The notes: a model not told the origin generated them from the letters alone. A DNA stretch of 64,000 nucleotides from Clostridiales bacterium (GCA_019419865.1 JAHZIG010000010.1:23213-87212); one strand, 5' to 3'; positions 35,024-44,188 are shown, numbered from the stretch's first letter. Numbers and translations are program-made.

Positions 35024-35437
35024 ATGGCGAATACGTTTAAATTAGAGATACTTGCCAGCGACAAGCCGTTCTACACAGGCGAGTGCGAAATGTTGGTATT
35101 TCCGGCGTTCGACGGAGAACAGGGCGTTCTGCCTCACCATGAGACTACCGTAACCTGCAACGTCGCGGGCGAGCTCAGGTTCAAGGTAGACGGCGAGTGG
35201 CGTTATGCCGCCGTCAGCGAGGGGATAGTCGAGATAATGCCGACGTATGTGACCTGTCTCGTAGAGACCGCCGAGCGTCCGGAGGATATAGATATAAAAC
35301 GCGCCCGTGAAGCTAAAGAGATAGCCGAGGAGAGGCTCAGACAGAAGCAGAGCGTACAGGAGTATTATAAGACCCAGGCGGCTCTAAACCGAGCCGTAAG
35401 CAGGCTTAAAGTCACGAGTAAGTACAGAATAGGTTGA
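35024..35437 (+). CDS. atpC: ATP synthase F1 subunit epsilon
   Basis: A 137-aa subunit of the central stalk that can inhibit ATP hydrolysis. The N-terminal beta-sandwich contains MLVFPAFDGEQGVLPHH (the family GxxGxLPxH type motif), and the C-terminal helical hairpin runs from about residue 90. I chose the ATG at 35024 because GGAG lies 6 bases upstream; the ATG at 35012 is the alternative. Unlike the other atp genes it is separated from its neighbour by 209 bases of structured sequence. Confidence 0.92.
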   Translation: MANTFKLEILASDKPFYTGECEMLVFPAFDGEQGVLPHHETTVTCNVAGELRFKVDGEWRYAAVSEGIVEIMPTYVTCLVETAERPEDIDIKRAREAKEIAEERLRQKQSVQEYYKTQAALNRAVSRLKVTSKYRIG

Positions 35438-35446
35438 TATATTATT

Positions 35447-35474
35447 AACGCCGCCGAATCGAGCGGCGTTTTTT
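35447..35474 (+). terminator. Terminator of the atp operon
   Basis: AACGCCGC and GCGGCGTT form a perfect 8-bp stem with an 8-base loop and end in six T residues. Confidence 0.9.
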
Positions 35475-35475
35475 C

Positions 35476-35504
35476 TTGCTTTTGTTTAAAACATATGCTA
35501 TACT
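35476..35504 (+). promoter_or_regulatory. Promoter of the O-acetyltransferase gene
   Basis: TTGCTT and TATACT are separated by 17 bases, directly after the atp terminator and about 40 bases before the start codon. Confidence 0.5.
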
Positions 35505-35542
35505 TACCCCGAATCAATAACCGCTTTAGGAGGAGCAATAGA

Positions 35543-36166
35543 ATGACTGAGAAAGAGAGAATGGTCGCGGGCAAGCTTTATTCGCCGCTTGATAAAGAAC
35601 TGAGAGCCTGTTTTGCAAGGTCGAGAAAGCTGATCAGGGAGTTTAACCTATCCGAGGCTAACGATTTCGGCTACCGTCAGAAAATCATACAGACCCTTTT
35701 CGAGAGTACGGGAGAAAATCTGCATATCGAACCGACGTTCAGGTGCGACTATGGTATGAATATATCGGTCGGCGAGAATTTTTACGCTAACTACGGCTGC
35801 GTGATAATAGACGTGTGCAAGGTCAAAATAGGCGACAACGTTATGTTCGGCCCCAACGTCGGTATATACACCGCCGGACACCCGATAGACGCGGAGGTCA
35901 GAAACAGCGGACTCGAGTTCGGAAAGCCTATAACGATAGGCGACAATGTCTGGATAGGCGGAAGCTCGGTCGTAAATCCGGGCGTCAGCATAGGCGACTG
36001 CGTCGTTATCGGCTCCGGCTCGGTCGTAACTAAAGATATACCCGATAACGTGATCGCCGTCGGGAATCCGTGCAGGGTCCTGCGCCCGATCACCGAAGAT
36101 GATAAAAAGTATTGGAGAGCCGAAAGAGACAGATATTACGCTGAAACAGAAGATATGTCCAAATAA
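35543..36166 (+). CDS. Maltose/galactoside O-acetyltransferase family protein
   Basis: A 207-aa enzyme of the hexapeptide-repeat (left-handed beta-helix) acetyltransferases, which acetylate the 6-hydroxyl of sugars or galactosides with acetyl-CoA. The N-terminal Mac domain begins EKERMVAGKLYSPLDKEL. Hexapeptide rungs run from about residue 70 to 180, and the catalytic His is in IYTAGHPIDAEVR. The start at 35543 is supported by TTAGGAGGA; an upstream extension is not. Maa and LacA cannot be separated by eye. It has its own promoter and terminator. Confidence 0.88.
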   Translation: MTEKERMVAGKLYSPLDKELRACFARSRKLIREFNLSEANDFGYRQKIIQTLFESTGENLHIEPTFRCDYGMNISVGENFYANYGCVIIDVCKVKIGDNVMFGPNVGIYTAGHPIDAEVRNSGLEFGKPITIGDNVWIGGSSVVNPGVSIGDCVVIGSGSVVTKDIPDNVIAVGNPCRVLRPITEDDKKYWRAERDRYYAETEDMSK

Positions 36167-36172
36167 AGATTT

Positions 36173-36200
36173 TACCCGGAGCCAACGCTCCGGGTATTAT
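36173..36200. terminator. Bidirectional terminator between the acetyltransferase and GH3 genes
   Basis: TACCCGGAGC and GCTCCGGGTA form a perfect 10-bp stem with loop CAAC. T-rich sequence flanks it on both strands, which suits the convergent genes. Confidence 0.7.
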
Positions 36201-36231
36201 TGGGAAGAATCGAATATATAAATATATTTAA

Positions 36232-39200
36232 TTATTTTTTGGTTTCATATAAGTCCCGATCCAGCTCGAACAGCTTAGCGCCGTTTTCGGCATAGCCGGA
36301 TATCGTTTTTCCATTTGCCGAAAGAGCGGCTATGTCGGCTTCGCAGGACTTTTTTAGTATATTGCATTTTCTGCAGTTTTTGAATACGAGGAGCGCGCCG
36401 TTGTCGCACGCCGCGAATAAATTTTCGCCGCAGACGGCTATGTCGTTTATCCTAAACTCCTCGTCTCCGGTCAAAACTATATCGCTCTCTTTAAACATAC
36501 CGGGTATTAGCTCCGTCCATATGTTTTCGAGCTCCGAGACCGACAGCGTTGTCTCTCCGTTCGTAAGACTGCGCGTCAGTCTCACTGTAGAATCGTTCCA
36601 TTTAATTTGTTTCACTATTTCGGTCTCTCCTGCGTCCGAGCCGCCGCAGTCGTCGTACTCGACTATTAAGGCGTAGATGTTTTTATTCTGACCGTCGCCG
36701 TAAGTGTATACCGGGCTCGATATGTCCGTTATCCTGCGGCTGAGAACGGTAACGCCGTTTACCGTCGAGTTTTCGGAGGATAGCTTTATTCCGTTTTGGA
36801 CGATATGCTGAGCCCTGCCTTCGCCTCCGTTGCCGTTGAATATTACGGTGAGCGCGCAGGGCGCTTTCGGCTTAAAGAATAAGCAGCTCTGAGTTTCGTT
36901 TCCCTCTCGCGAGCGCCATGCGCTTGAGAAGGTATATACTTCGCCGCCGTATTCATACTCGAACGGGGCGCGGCTATCCGGGCGTTCGTATAAGCCGTAG
37001 CCGGTGAGCCCGTCTATCTCGGGCAGCTTCTCGCCGTTTTTGTCCGTAAAGAAACCGGCGTATCTGTCGTCGCTTGCGCTGTATACTATGACGTTCGTCC
37101 GCTTCGGCGTGTTATATATATGCTCGCTCCGGTCGGAAAGCGCTTCGCCGTCGTCCGAACCGCTTAGGACGAATACGCATACCTTGTCGCCCGGAGAATA
37201 ACCGCCGTCTATTCGGTATTTCCCGCCGCCGCAGACCTCGGACTCCGTATGCGACGCGGCGCGCCCGTCTTTATCGTAAATTACAGCCGTAAGAACGCCG
37301 CGCGGCTCTCTGCTCGAACCGATATATTTAAGCGATACGTCTATAGTTCCGCCCTCAGAGTCCGCTATCTCCGCGATCTTATACGGAACCGCGTCGTCTA
37401 TATCTTCGTATTCAAGACGCATATAGTCGAATACCGCGCCGTTCATCTGCACGTATAGCGTAGTAAGCCCGTTTTTATCCTTTTCGGCGCCTGAGAGAAC
37501 GCCTTCGTCTATACCTATCTCTATTTCTCTCCAGCCGGGCTGTCCGCTCGTCTCCTTTGCGGTCGCAGAACCTAAAAGCTCGCGCGGCGCGGAACTTCTG
37601 CCGAGACTTATGTTGATCGTTGAAACGCCGTTTTCCGGCAAGCAGCGTATTTTAATGCCGCTTAGACCTTCGACGAATACGTCCTTAAATTCCAGACGGT
37701 AGTTTTTGGTCTCCGATATGCAGTTTGCGCCCTCTCTGTCGCCGCTCGCGCCGGGCAGGTTAGCGTTTACGTTAGCTTCTTCGGCGTCGTCCGCGGTCTT
37801 TATCAGCGTGTTGATATGGATTACCGACTCGCCGAATTTGAGATTATTCATATCTATCGCGCTTATCTTGATAAGTCCGCTTTCGTATACAGTCAGCTCG
37901 CCGGTATCGGCGTCTACGACCGCGGGAACGCGCTTTGAACCGCCGAGGTTTTCAAGCCGCCAAACGACCCCGTTCTTTTTTACATTTCCTTTTTCATCTT
38001 TAACGGCCAGCGCTATCTTGTACGGAGCGTTTCGCGTAACCGCGCCGATAACCTCGGACGGCTCCGCTTTATACGTCGGGATACCTTCTCCGCCGTCGTC
38101 GTAATCGATCCTGCCGCCCCTTAGATACGCGCCGTTTTCTGAGAAGATCGTATACGCTTCGGTAAGCCTTTCGGCTTTGACGCTTCGCATTTGTTCTAAA
38201 GCGGAGCTTTGCAGCGCGCTTAGCGCGTCCATATCCCGGCAGAGCGCCGCGTCCGACTTGGCTTTAGCGGCAATATCTATGATCCGTTCGTACGCTTCGC
38301 TTGAGTACGCGTCCTTGTTGTATGAGCGTAGCTCGCCGTCCAAAACGGAGCCGAACTCCTCTCTCAGCTTTTCGGTTACCGCCTGCTTAAGCTTGCAGAC
38401 GACCGGGAACGAATCCGACTTGGTAACGCCGCCGATGGTGACCGAGGCAACGACGGTCGTAACGCCCTCTTTCGTTCCGGAAACTACCCGTCCGGCGCCG
38501 TCGACAACAGCGATGTCCGGATTCTTGCTTTCGTATACTACGCGCGCTTCGGGCGAGCTTAGATCGAAGACAAGCTCGTCGCTCATTACGGCGGAAACGC
38601 GCGAGTCGATATGATCCGTCGGTTCGGACGGAGCGCCGTCCTCGAACGTGGACAATCCGTTTACCGTAAGCCCGGTGGGCATGGCTTTAACGGTCTTGAG
38701 TACGGAAGGCAAACTTCCGCGTACTTGAAGAGCGGTCTTCGGAGCGTTCTCGTCGTCTGCGTTTTTGGCTATACTCAATGAATACGCGCCGTTTGGAACG
38801 TATATACGCCGTTCTTTCTCATCGAACAGCGTAAAGTCCGCGCTGTCAAGCTCCAGCTCGACGGTTTTAGTCTCGCCCGGAAGCAGGGATATTTTTGAAA
38901 ATCCCTTAAGCTGTTTAAGCGGCGCGTTTATTCCGTCGTGATCCGGGAAGGATACGTAAAGCTGAACGGTCTCCTTGCCGGGAACGTCTCCGGTATTTGT
39001 TACGTCGACCGATACCGTCAGTCTTTCCCCGGGGGTTATAACGCTTTTGGAGACGGTCGGGGTTGAGTATGTAAATTCAGTATAACCGAGACCGTAGCCG
39101 AACGGATACGCGGCCTTGCCCGAATAGTACTGGTAAGTCCTGCCCGGGAAACCGTCCGCCTGTTGAATGTTATAATTGTTGTAGTATCTGGTTACGCCGT

Positions 39201-41283
39201 TTTCGGCGACGGTTTTTTCAGCGTTTATCGGCATTTTTTCGAGGTCCGCCGCGTCGTACCATGTCGTCGTGAGCCTGCCCGAAGGATTCGCCGCGCCGGT
39301 CAAGATCCTGCCTACGGCGGTTCCCTGGGTCTGACCGTTATACGAGGTCCAGAGTATCGCTTTGGCGCCCTTCTCAAACGGAGCGGTATCTATCTGCCCG
39401 ACCGTCTGCATAACGACTACGGTTTTGTCCGGGTACATATCCGTCAAAGCCTGAACATGCGATTGAGATCTTGGCAGAAGTATGTTTTCACGGTCGTGCG
39501 ATTCGGAGGAATCCTTGAGCGTCGTACCCGCGTATGCGATTATTATATCGGCTTGGTCGAGCCGAGCCTTGTATTTTTCAACGGAGAACTCGACCGAGTT
39601 CGCGGACGCCGATATGTATAGGTCCGCGGTCTGGTTGTAACCGCCGGAGGTCCCGGTGTATTCGGCGTAACATTCTATATATTCGCCCTTCTCCCGCGCG
39701 GGTTTGGAATTTAATACCGCCACGGCGGGGCCGCCGTTTCCGTATTGCAGGGTAAGCGAGCCGCCCGGAACGTCGAACGCCGAAAATTTAACTCTGACGG
39801 ATTCGACGTTGGAAAAATCCACGTCCTTTATTACCGCGCGGCATTTTCGAGTAACGTTTTCAAACCCGTTTTCAGAAAGAGCGGCGCCCGATACCGAGTC
39901 TGCCTTGGAGAGATCTATTTTTCTGATCCCGCCGCCGCTAAGTACAAATTCTAAGTCCTTTATGCTGAATAAGACGGCGTCGTCCGTTATTCCACCGAGA
40001 TAATTCAGTTCGGCGTTCGGGCGGGTCTCTGAGAGAGTCCGCTTAACGCCCTCGTACGGGGTTGTTTGCATATCGGGAGTACTTGAATAGTCGCCGAGGA
40101 CTACCTCGTCTGCCAGCGCGCCTACAAGGGCGACGTTTTTAATATCTTTTTTCAGCGGCAGGATATTATCCTCGTTCTTAAGCAGGACCCAGGATTCCTC
40201 TGCCAGCTCTTCGGCGATCGCTATGTGTTCGTCCTTTTCGAGTACGTCCGGGGTTATGTCTCTGTAGCGCGGATCGGGGTCGAATTCTCCGAGGCGCATC
40301 CTCTGCAAAAACAATCTGTATACGACGATATTCAGCTCTTCTTCGGACATATATCCGTTTAGGACGGCCTCGAGTCCGTTCGGTTTCGACGCGTTGCCGC
40401 AGTCTATATCGTTGCCAGCCTGTATGCTTTTGGCTATAGTGGCGGACTGAGGGATCTTGGAAATATCCTCGCTCGGGAACAGCGTCTGTTTATACGCCGC
40501 CTTGTCGTTTAGGTCCGCGACGGCTCCGCAGTCGCCGGTCACATATCCGCTGAAGCCCCAGTTGCGTCGCAGCAGATCTATCAGCGTATACGGGTTCGCG
40601 GCGGACGGGACGTAGTCGAATACGGTCTCCCCGCCCCTTGTTAGAGTGACCGCGTTGTACGAACTCATCGCCGAGGCCGGATCGGCGGCCTCGACTATGT
40701 ACTGAAACACCTTTGCGTAGTATTCGCGAAGAGTTTTTTCGCTCATGACGGACGTGCCGCCGCGGCGCTCCTTTTCGCAGTTGTTGGCTATAAAATGCTT
40801 GACGGTGGCTATCGTCTTAAGATATTTTTCGTCGTCGCCCTGCATACCGCTGACGAACTGGATACCGAGCTGACCGGTCAGGTACGGATCCTCGCCGAAC
40901 GTCTCCTCGTTCCTGCCCCAGCGCGGGTCGCGCGCCATGTTGACCGTCGGGCTCCAGTAGGACAGGTTGAGTTTGTTGTTCTTGCCCCTCGCTTCGGTCG
41001 CGGTCATATCCGCCATTTTATGTATCAGCTCGCGGTTCCAGGTATTGGACATCGAGAGCGGCGACGGAAAACTGGTCGCCTTGCCCTGTCTCGCCACTCC
41101 GTGCAGCGCCTCCCGCCAGTAGTCGTAACCGCTCACGCCGAGCCGGTTGACCGCCGCCGCCAAGTAGCCGATCTGAGCGACCTTTTCTTCTAAAGTCATG
41201 CGCGAGACGAGATCCGCCGCGCGTTCCTCGAACGAATAGTTTGTATCCATGTATATTGGTTTTGATTTTGCGCCTGTTTTCAT
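36232..41283 (-). CDS. Large multidomain GH3 glycoside hydrolase
   Basis: A 1683-aa protein. Residues about 15-330 are the GH3 (beta/alpha)8 domain with RDPRWGRNEETFGEDP, KHFIANN and the nucleophile Asp251 in GYVTGDCGAV, a form typical of beta-xylosidase/alpha-arabinofuranosidase-type GH3. The C-terminal GH3 domain is interrupted by a carbohydrate-binding-like insert (about 450-590) before the acid/base region DSSESHDRE. A fibronectin-III-like domain (about 745-850) follows, then a Big_2-type domain, an alpha-helical FIVAR-like stretch, another beta module, and a segment like the C-terminal module of the secreted enzymes. There is no signal peptide: it begins MKTGAKSKPIYMDTNYSFEE with a good GGAAGGTGA site. 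The location is therefore uncertain despite the extracellular-looking domains. It is divergent from an AraC regulator. Confidence 0.88.
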   Translation of the reverse strand: MKTGAKSKPIYMDTNYSFEERAADLVSRMTLEEKVAQIGYLAAAVNRLGVSGYDYWREALHGVARQGKATSFPSPLSMSNTWNRELIHKMADMTATEARGKNNKLNLSYWSPTVNMARDPRWGRNEETFGEDPYLTGQLGIQFVSGMQGDDEKYLKTIATVKHFIANNCEKERRGGTSVMSEKTLREYYAKVFQYIVEAADPASAMSSYNAVTLTRGGETVFDYVPSAANPYTLIDLLRRNWGFSGYVTGDCGAVADLNDKAAYKQTLFPSEDISKIPQSATIAKSIQAGNDIDCGNASKPNGLEAVLNGYMSEEELNIVVYRLFLQRMRLGEFDPDPRYRDITPDVLEKDEHIAIAEELAEESWVLLKNEDNILPLKKDIKNVALVGALADEVVLGDYSSTPDMQTTPYEGVKRTLSETRPNAELNYLGGITDDAVLFSIKDLEFVLSGGGIRKIDLSKADSVSGAALSENGFENVTRKCRAVIKDVDFSNVESVRVKFSAFDVPGGSLTLQYGNGGPAVAVLNSKPAREKGEYIECYAEYTGTSGGYNQTADLYISASANSVEFSVEKYKARLDQADIIIAYAGTTLKDSSESHDRENILLPRSQSHVQALTDMYPDKTVVVMQTVGQIDTAPFEKGAKAILWTSYNGQTQGTAVGRILTGAANPSGRLTTTWYDAADLEKMPINAEKTVAENGVTRYYNNYNIQQADGFPGRTYQYYSGKAAYPFGYGLGYTEFTYSTPTVSKSVITPGERLTVSVDVTNTGDVPGKETVQLYVSFPDHDGINAPLKQLKGFSKISLLPGETKTVELELDSADFTLFDEKERRIYVPNGAYSLSIAKNADDENAPKTALQVRGSLPSVLKTVKAMPTGLTVNGLSTFEDGAPSEPTDHIDSRVSAVMSDELVFDLSSPEARVVYESKNPDIAVVDGAGRVVSGTKEGVTTVVASVTIGGVTKSDSFPVVCKLKQAVTEKLREEFGSVLDGELRSYNKDAYSSEAYERIIDIAAKAKSDAALCRDMDALSALQSSALEQMRSVKAERLTEAYTIFSENGAYLRGGRIDYDDGGEGIPTYKAEPSEVIGAVTRNAPYKIALAVKDEKGNVKKNGVVWRLENLGGSKRVPAVVDADTGELTVYESGLIKISAIDMNNLKFGESVIHINTLIKTADDAEEANVNANLPGASGDREGANCISETKNYRLEFKDVFVEGLSGIKIRCLPENGVSTINISLGRSSAPRELLGSATAKETSGQPGWREIEIGIDEGVLSGAEKDKNGLTTLYVQMNGAVFDYMRLEYEDIDDAVPYKIAEIADSEGGTIDVSLKYIGSSREPRGVLTAVIYDKDGRAASHTESEVCGGGKYRIDGGYSPGDKVCVFVLSGSDDGEALSDRSEHIYNTPKRTNVIVYSASDDRYAGFFTDKNGEKLPEIDGLTGYGLYERPDSRAPFEYEYGGEVYTFSSAWRSREGNETQSCLFFKPKAPCALTVIFNGNGGEGRAQHIVQNGIKLSSENSTVNGVTVLSRRITDISSPVYTYGDGQNKNIYALIVEYDDCGGSDAGETEIVKQIKWNDSTVRLTRSLTNGETTLSVSELENIWTELIPGMFKESDIVLTGDEEFRINDIAVCGENLFAACDNGALLVFKNCRKCNILKKSCEADIAALSANGKTISGYAENGAKLFELDRDLYETKK

Positions 41284-41468
41284 TCCATCACCTTCCGTCT
41301 TGTAGTCATGTTTACTGTATATTATATATGCCGAGCGTCTAATTTTCGCTTTTATTATTTATACCGCCGCCCAAACAAGCCAAAATTTTACTATGGGGCG
41401 GAGATAGAGTTTATTTAAACGACCGCTAAATTTGTCACTCTTATATAAATATATATCGCATTTTATAC

Positions 41469-41497
41469 TTGTATTATAGCGCTATATATGATAAAAT
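41469..41497 (+). promoter_or_regulatory. AraC gene promoter with a palindrome in the spacer
   Basis: TTGTAT and TAAAAT are separated by 17 bases. The spacer holds the perfect 12-base palindrome TATAGCGCTATA (41475-41486), a plausible operator for autoregulation or for control of the divergent GH3 gene. The rest of the 268-base gap is AT-rich; no clear minus-strand promoter was fixed. Confidence 0.5.
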
Positions 41498-41551
41498 ACA
41501 CGACAGAATATATTAAAAGTTAGACAAAAATTGCGTAAAGGCGGGGAAACC

Positions 41552-42367
41552 ATGAGACCGTTTTATGAAGTGTATCCCGGATTTAAGACGGCGCCGACGG
41601 GGATATCGGTGATCCATAACCAGAGAGAGCTTTACTTTGCGCCGCATATCCACAGTAATTTGGAGATATTATACGTATATTCGGGAACGCAGCATATGTA
41701 TATCGAGGATAATCATTATAAGATACGCGAAGGCGAAGCCGTCGTTATATTCCCGGAATTCGTGCACGGCTATTACAAGGACGAAGAACGTTACGCCGAC
41801 GAGATATTGCTCAACTGCGATATGAAAATATTCGGCGGCGCTTTTCCGGACATAACCGACTGCTGTCCGGAAGATCCGGTCGTTTCGGCTGATAAGATTG
41901 ACGATAATACAAAAGAAGCGTTTAAAAGGATAAATAAGGACGACGTATTCACGGTTAAGCTGGGCTGGATGTATATAATACTCTCCTGCCTGTTTGAAAA
42001 CTTAGCCCTTGGAAACAGGGATAAGACGCCGGTGTATGATATAACATACGAGCTGATGAATTATATCAAGGATAACTTTACCGAAAACATAACGCTCGAT
42101 TCGCTGTCGGAGAGATTCCATCTGAGCAAATACTATATCTCAAGGATCTTTTCGGACAGGATCAAAATGAGTTTTAGGAGCTATATAGGCCTGATCCGTT
42201 CCGAGCGCGCCGCGAAGCTGATAAGAACGACCGACGATACGTTGACGAAGATAAGCTCCGACTCCGGCTTCGACAGTCAGAGGACGTTTAACAGGGTCTT
42301 TAAATCGGTTCACGGGCTGACGCCGAGCGAATACAGGCATAAGACGAACAGGGAAAGCAAAGCGTAA
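41552..42367 (+). CDS. AraC-family transcriptional regulator
   Basis: A 271-aa regulator. The N-terminal cupin-like sugar-binding domain carries HIHSNLEILYVYSG and VVIFPEFVHGYYK. The C-terminal AraC DNA-binding domain has two helix-turn-helix motifs (ITLDSLSERFHLSKYYISRIF and TLTKISSDSGFDSQRTFNRVF). Such regulators usually activate carbohydrate genes upon binding a sugar. It is divergent from the GH3 gene, which is the most likely target. The start at 41552 follows AAAGGCGGGG. Confidence 0.9.
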   Translation: MRPFYEVYPGFKTAPTGISVIHNQRELYFAPHIHSNLEILYVYSGTQHMYIEDNHYKIREGEAVVIFPEFVHGYYKDEERYADEILLNCDMKIFGGAFPDITDCCPEDPVVSADKIDDNTKEAFKRINKDDVFTVKLGWMYIILSCLFENLALGNRDKTPVYDITYELMNYIKDNFTENITLDSLSERFHLSKYYISRIFSDRIKMSFRSYIGLIRSERAAKLIRTTDDTLTKISSDSGFDSQRTFNRVFKSVHGLTPSEYRHKTNRESKA

Positions 42368-42383
42368 TTGCTGAAAACGGCGC

Positions 42384-42412
42384 TTGACAGATGCGCTTTT
42401 AGGCGTTATAAT
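42384..42412 (+). promoter_or_regulatory. Perfect consensus promoter of the ABC-F gene
   Basis: TTGACA and TATAAT are both perfect and separated by exactly 17 bases. It should be strong and constitutive, which fits control by attenuation in the 280-base leader. Confidence 0.85.
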
Positions 42413-42442
42413 CACAGAAACAGCTATGACGGAGGTGCGAAG

Positions 42443-42463
42443 ATGATTATTTTTTCCTGCTAA
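42443..42463 (+). CDS. Putative six-residue leader peptide
   Basis: ATG ATT ATT TTT TCC TGC TAA encodes MIIFSC. An excellent GGAGGTG site is 5 bases upstream, and the ORF lies 30 bases after the perfect promoter. A strong ribosome binding site on so short a frame suggests that ribosome stalling here senses translation-inhibiting drugs and controls the downstream ABC-F gene. Confidence 0.55.
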   Translation: MIIFSC

Positions 42464-42543
42464 ATATTTTTATGGCGCAGACGAATTTTTATATTATAAG
42501 ATCCGCTTATTTTTAGGCGGAGTTTCGTCGTCGTATAGCGCCG

Positions 42544-42670
42544 CGCGGGAGAAATAACAGCTTCGCATTGGAATATTGTCGCGTTCGATGAGCCGCGCGT
42601 TTGCGGCCGTTTTGCGCATGGATATTTTCAGACTGCGGGATCGTTATTTCCCGCGGTCTTTATTAATTTT
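42544..42670 (+). promoter_or_regulatory. Attenuator: terminator with a competing antiterminator arm
   Basis: The terminator is an 11-bp stem (42630-42640 with 42649-42659, one G-U pair) followed by TTTATTAATTTT, ending 30 bases before the ABC-F start. Upstream, CGCGG-GA-GAAATAAC (42544-42558) is complementary to GTTATTTC-CCGCG (42643-42655), so pairing of these would break the terminator. Leader peptide, antiterminator and terminator together form a classical ribosome-mediated attenuation layout. Confidence 0.6.
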
Positions 42671-42699
42671 GAAATATTTGCGTGAAGGAGGGATGCGCT

Positions 42700-44181
42700 G
42701 TGTCGATTATAAGCGTAGATAACTTAACTTTCGGCTACGACGGCGCTTCTGAGAACGTGTTTGAAAACGTAAGCTTTAAGATAGACACGGACTGGAGGCT
42801 TGGATTTATCGGACGAAACGGCAGAGGGAAGACCACGTTTTTACGGCTCTTGCTCGGCGAATACGAGTATTCCGGTAAGATAAGCGCCGACGTGGAGTTT
42901 AATTATTTTCCATATCGGGCGCCAAGCGAGGACGAAGCCGCGATCGCCGTCGCGGAGAGCGTATGCGCCCGGGAGGACTGGGAGATAATTAGGGAAGTTT
43001 CGTATCTGAACATGAATATAGAGTCGCTGTATAAGCCGTTTTCGGTCTTGTCGGGAGGGGAGCGGACAAAGCTGATGATCGCCGCGCTGTTTTTAAAGGA
43101 AAACGGGTTTTTGCTTTTGGACGAGCCGACAAATCACTTAGACGTCTATGCCAAAAACGCGCTCCGCGATTATTTAAGTAAAAAGAAAGGTTTCATTTTG
43201 GTCTCGCACGACCGGCGGCTGCTCGACGGCTGCGCGGATCATATACTTTCGATCAACAGAGACGGGATCGAGGTCGTAAAGGGAAATTTTTCTTCCTGGA
43301 AGGAGGAGTTCGATCTAAAAAACCGCGCGGAGCTTAAGAAGAACGAGGAGCTTAAAAAGGATATAAAGAGACTTAAGGCGTCCGCGGCCGAGACCGAGAA
43401 ATGGTCGCATAGAACAGAAAAGAGTAAAAACGTCGGCAGAGGCGCCGCCGGAGTCAATAAGATCGACAGAGGCTACGTAGGGCATAAGTCCGCAAAGCTG
43501 ATGAAGCGGGCTAAAAATATAGCGTCGAGACAGCTCAAGGCCGCGGAGGAGAAAGGGGCGCTGTTGAAAAACGTGGAATATTCGGGCGCGCTCAAACTAT
43601 CGCCGCTCAGCTTTCCGAAAAGTACGTTGGTCGAGCTAAATAACGTTTCGATCGGCTACGACGGCAGGGAAGTCTGCGGCGGGATCGGCTTTTCGGTGGA
43701 GCGGGGCGAACGCGTATGCCTAAGAGGCGAAAACGGCGCGGGCAAGTCGAGCGTTCTTAAACTGATAGTCGGCGAAGATATCGAGTATTCCGGCGATCTG
43801 CTCAGGAGCGAAACGCTTAAAATATCTTACGTCCGTCAAGACTCGTCCGGTCTTAGCGGAACGCTTAAAGACTACGCCGGGAGCCTCGGCGTCGACGAGA
43901 CGCTGTTTATGACGATACTTAGGAAGTTGGATTTTCCGAGAGAGGTATTCAGGTATGATATTTCAAGCTACAGCGAGGGACAAAAGAAGAAGGTCATGCT
44001 GGCCGGAAGCCTGTCGGAGCGGGCGCATTTATACGTATGGGACGAGCCGCTGAATTATATAGATATTATTTCGCGGATACAGATCGAGGAGCTTATATTA
44101 AAGTTCAAGCCGACTCTGCTTTTTGTAGAGCACGACGAAGAGTTTTGCTCCAATATAGCGGATAAGTTTGTGGAAATTTAA
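42700..44181 (+). CDS. Lsa-type ABC-F ribosomal protection protein
   Basis: A 493-aa protein with two ABC ATPase domains and no membrane segment. Domain 1 has Walker A GRNGRGKTT (residues 38-46), signature LSGGERTKL and Walker B FLLLDEPTNHLD. The interdomain linker (about 185-275) is charged and helical. Domain 2 has GENGAGKSS, SYSEGQKKKV and LYVWDEPLNYID. The opening MSIISVDNLTFGYDG, IDTDWRLGFIGRNGRGKTTF and the linker KNVGRG/IDRGYVGHKSAKLMKRAK closely follow the Lsa branch, whose members displace lincosamides, streptogramin A and pleuromutilins from the ribosome. GTG 42700 is chosen because GAAGGAGGG lies 7 bases upstream. The promoter and attenuator upstream fit an inducible resistance gene. 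Confidence 0.85.
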   Translation: MSIISVDNLTFGYDGASENVFENVSFKIDTDWRLGFIGRNGRGKTTFLRLLLGEYEYSGKISADVEFNYFPYRAPSEDEAAIAVAESVCAREDWEIIREVSYLNMNIESLYKPFSVLSGGERTKLMIAALFLKENGFLLLDEPTNHLDVYAKNALRDYLSKKKGFILVSHDRRLLDGCADHILSINRDGIEVVKGNFSSWKEEFDLKNRAELKKNEELKKDIKRLKASAAETEKWSHRTEKSKNVGRGAAGVNKIDRGYVGHKSAKLMKRAKNIASRQLKAAEEKGALLKNVEYSGALKLSPLSFPKSTLVELNNVSIGYDGREVCGGIGFSVERGERVCLRGENGAGKSSVLKLIVGEDIEYSGDLLRSETLKISYVRQDSSGLSGTLKDYAGSLGVDETLFMTILRKLDFPREVFRYDISSYSEGQKKKVMLAGSLSERAHLYVWDEPLNYIDIISRIQIEELILKFKPTLLFVEHDEEFCSNIADKFVEI

Positions 44182-44188
44182 AAGATTT

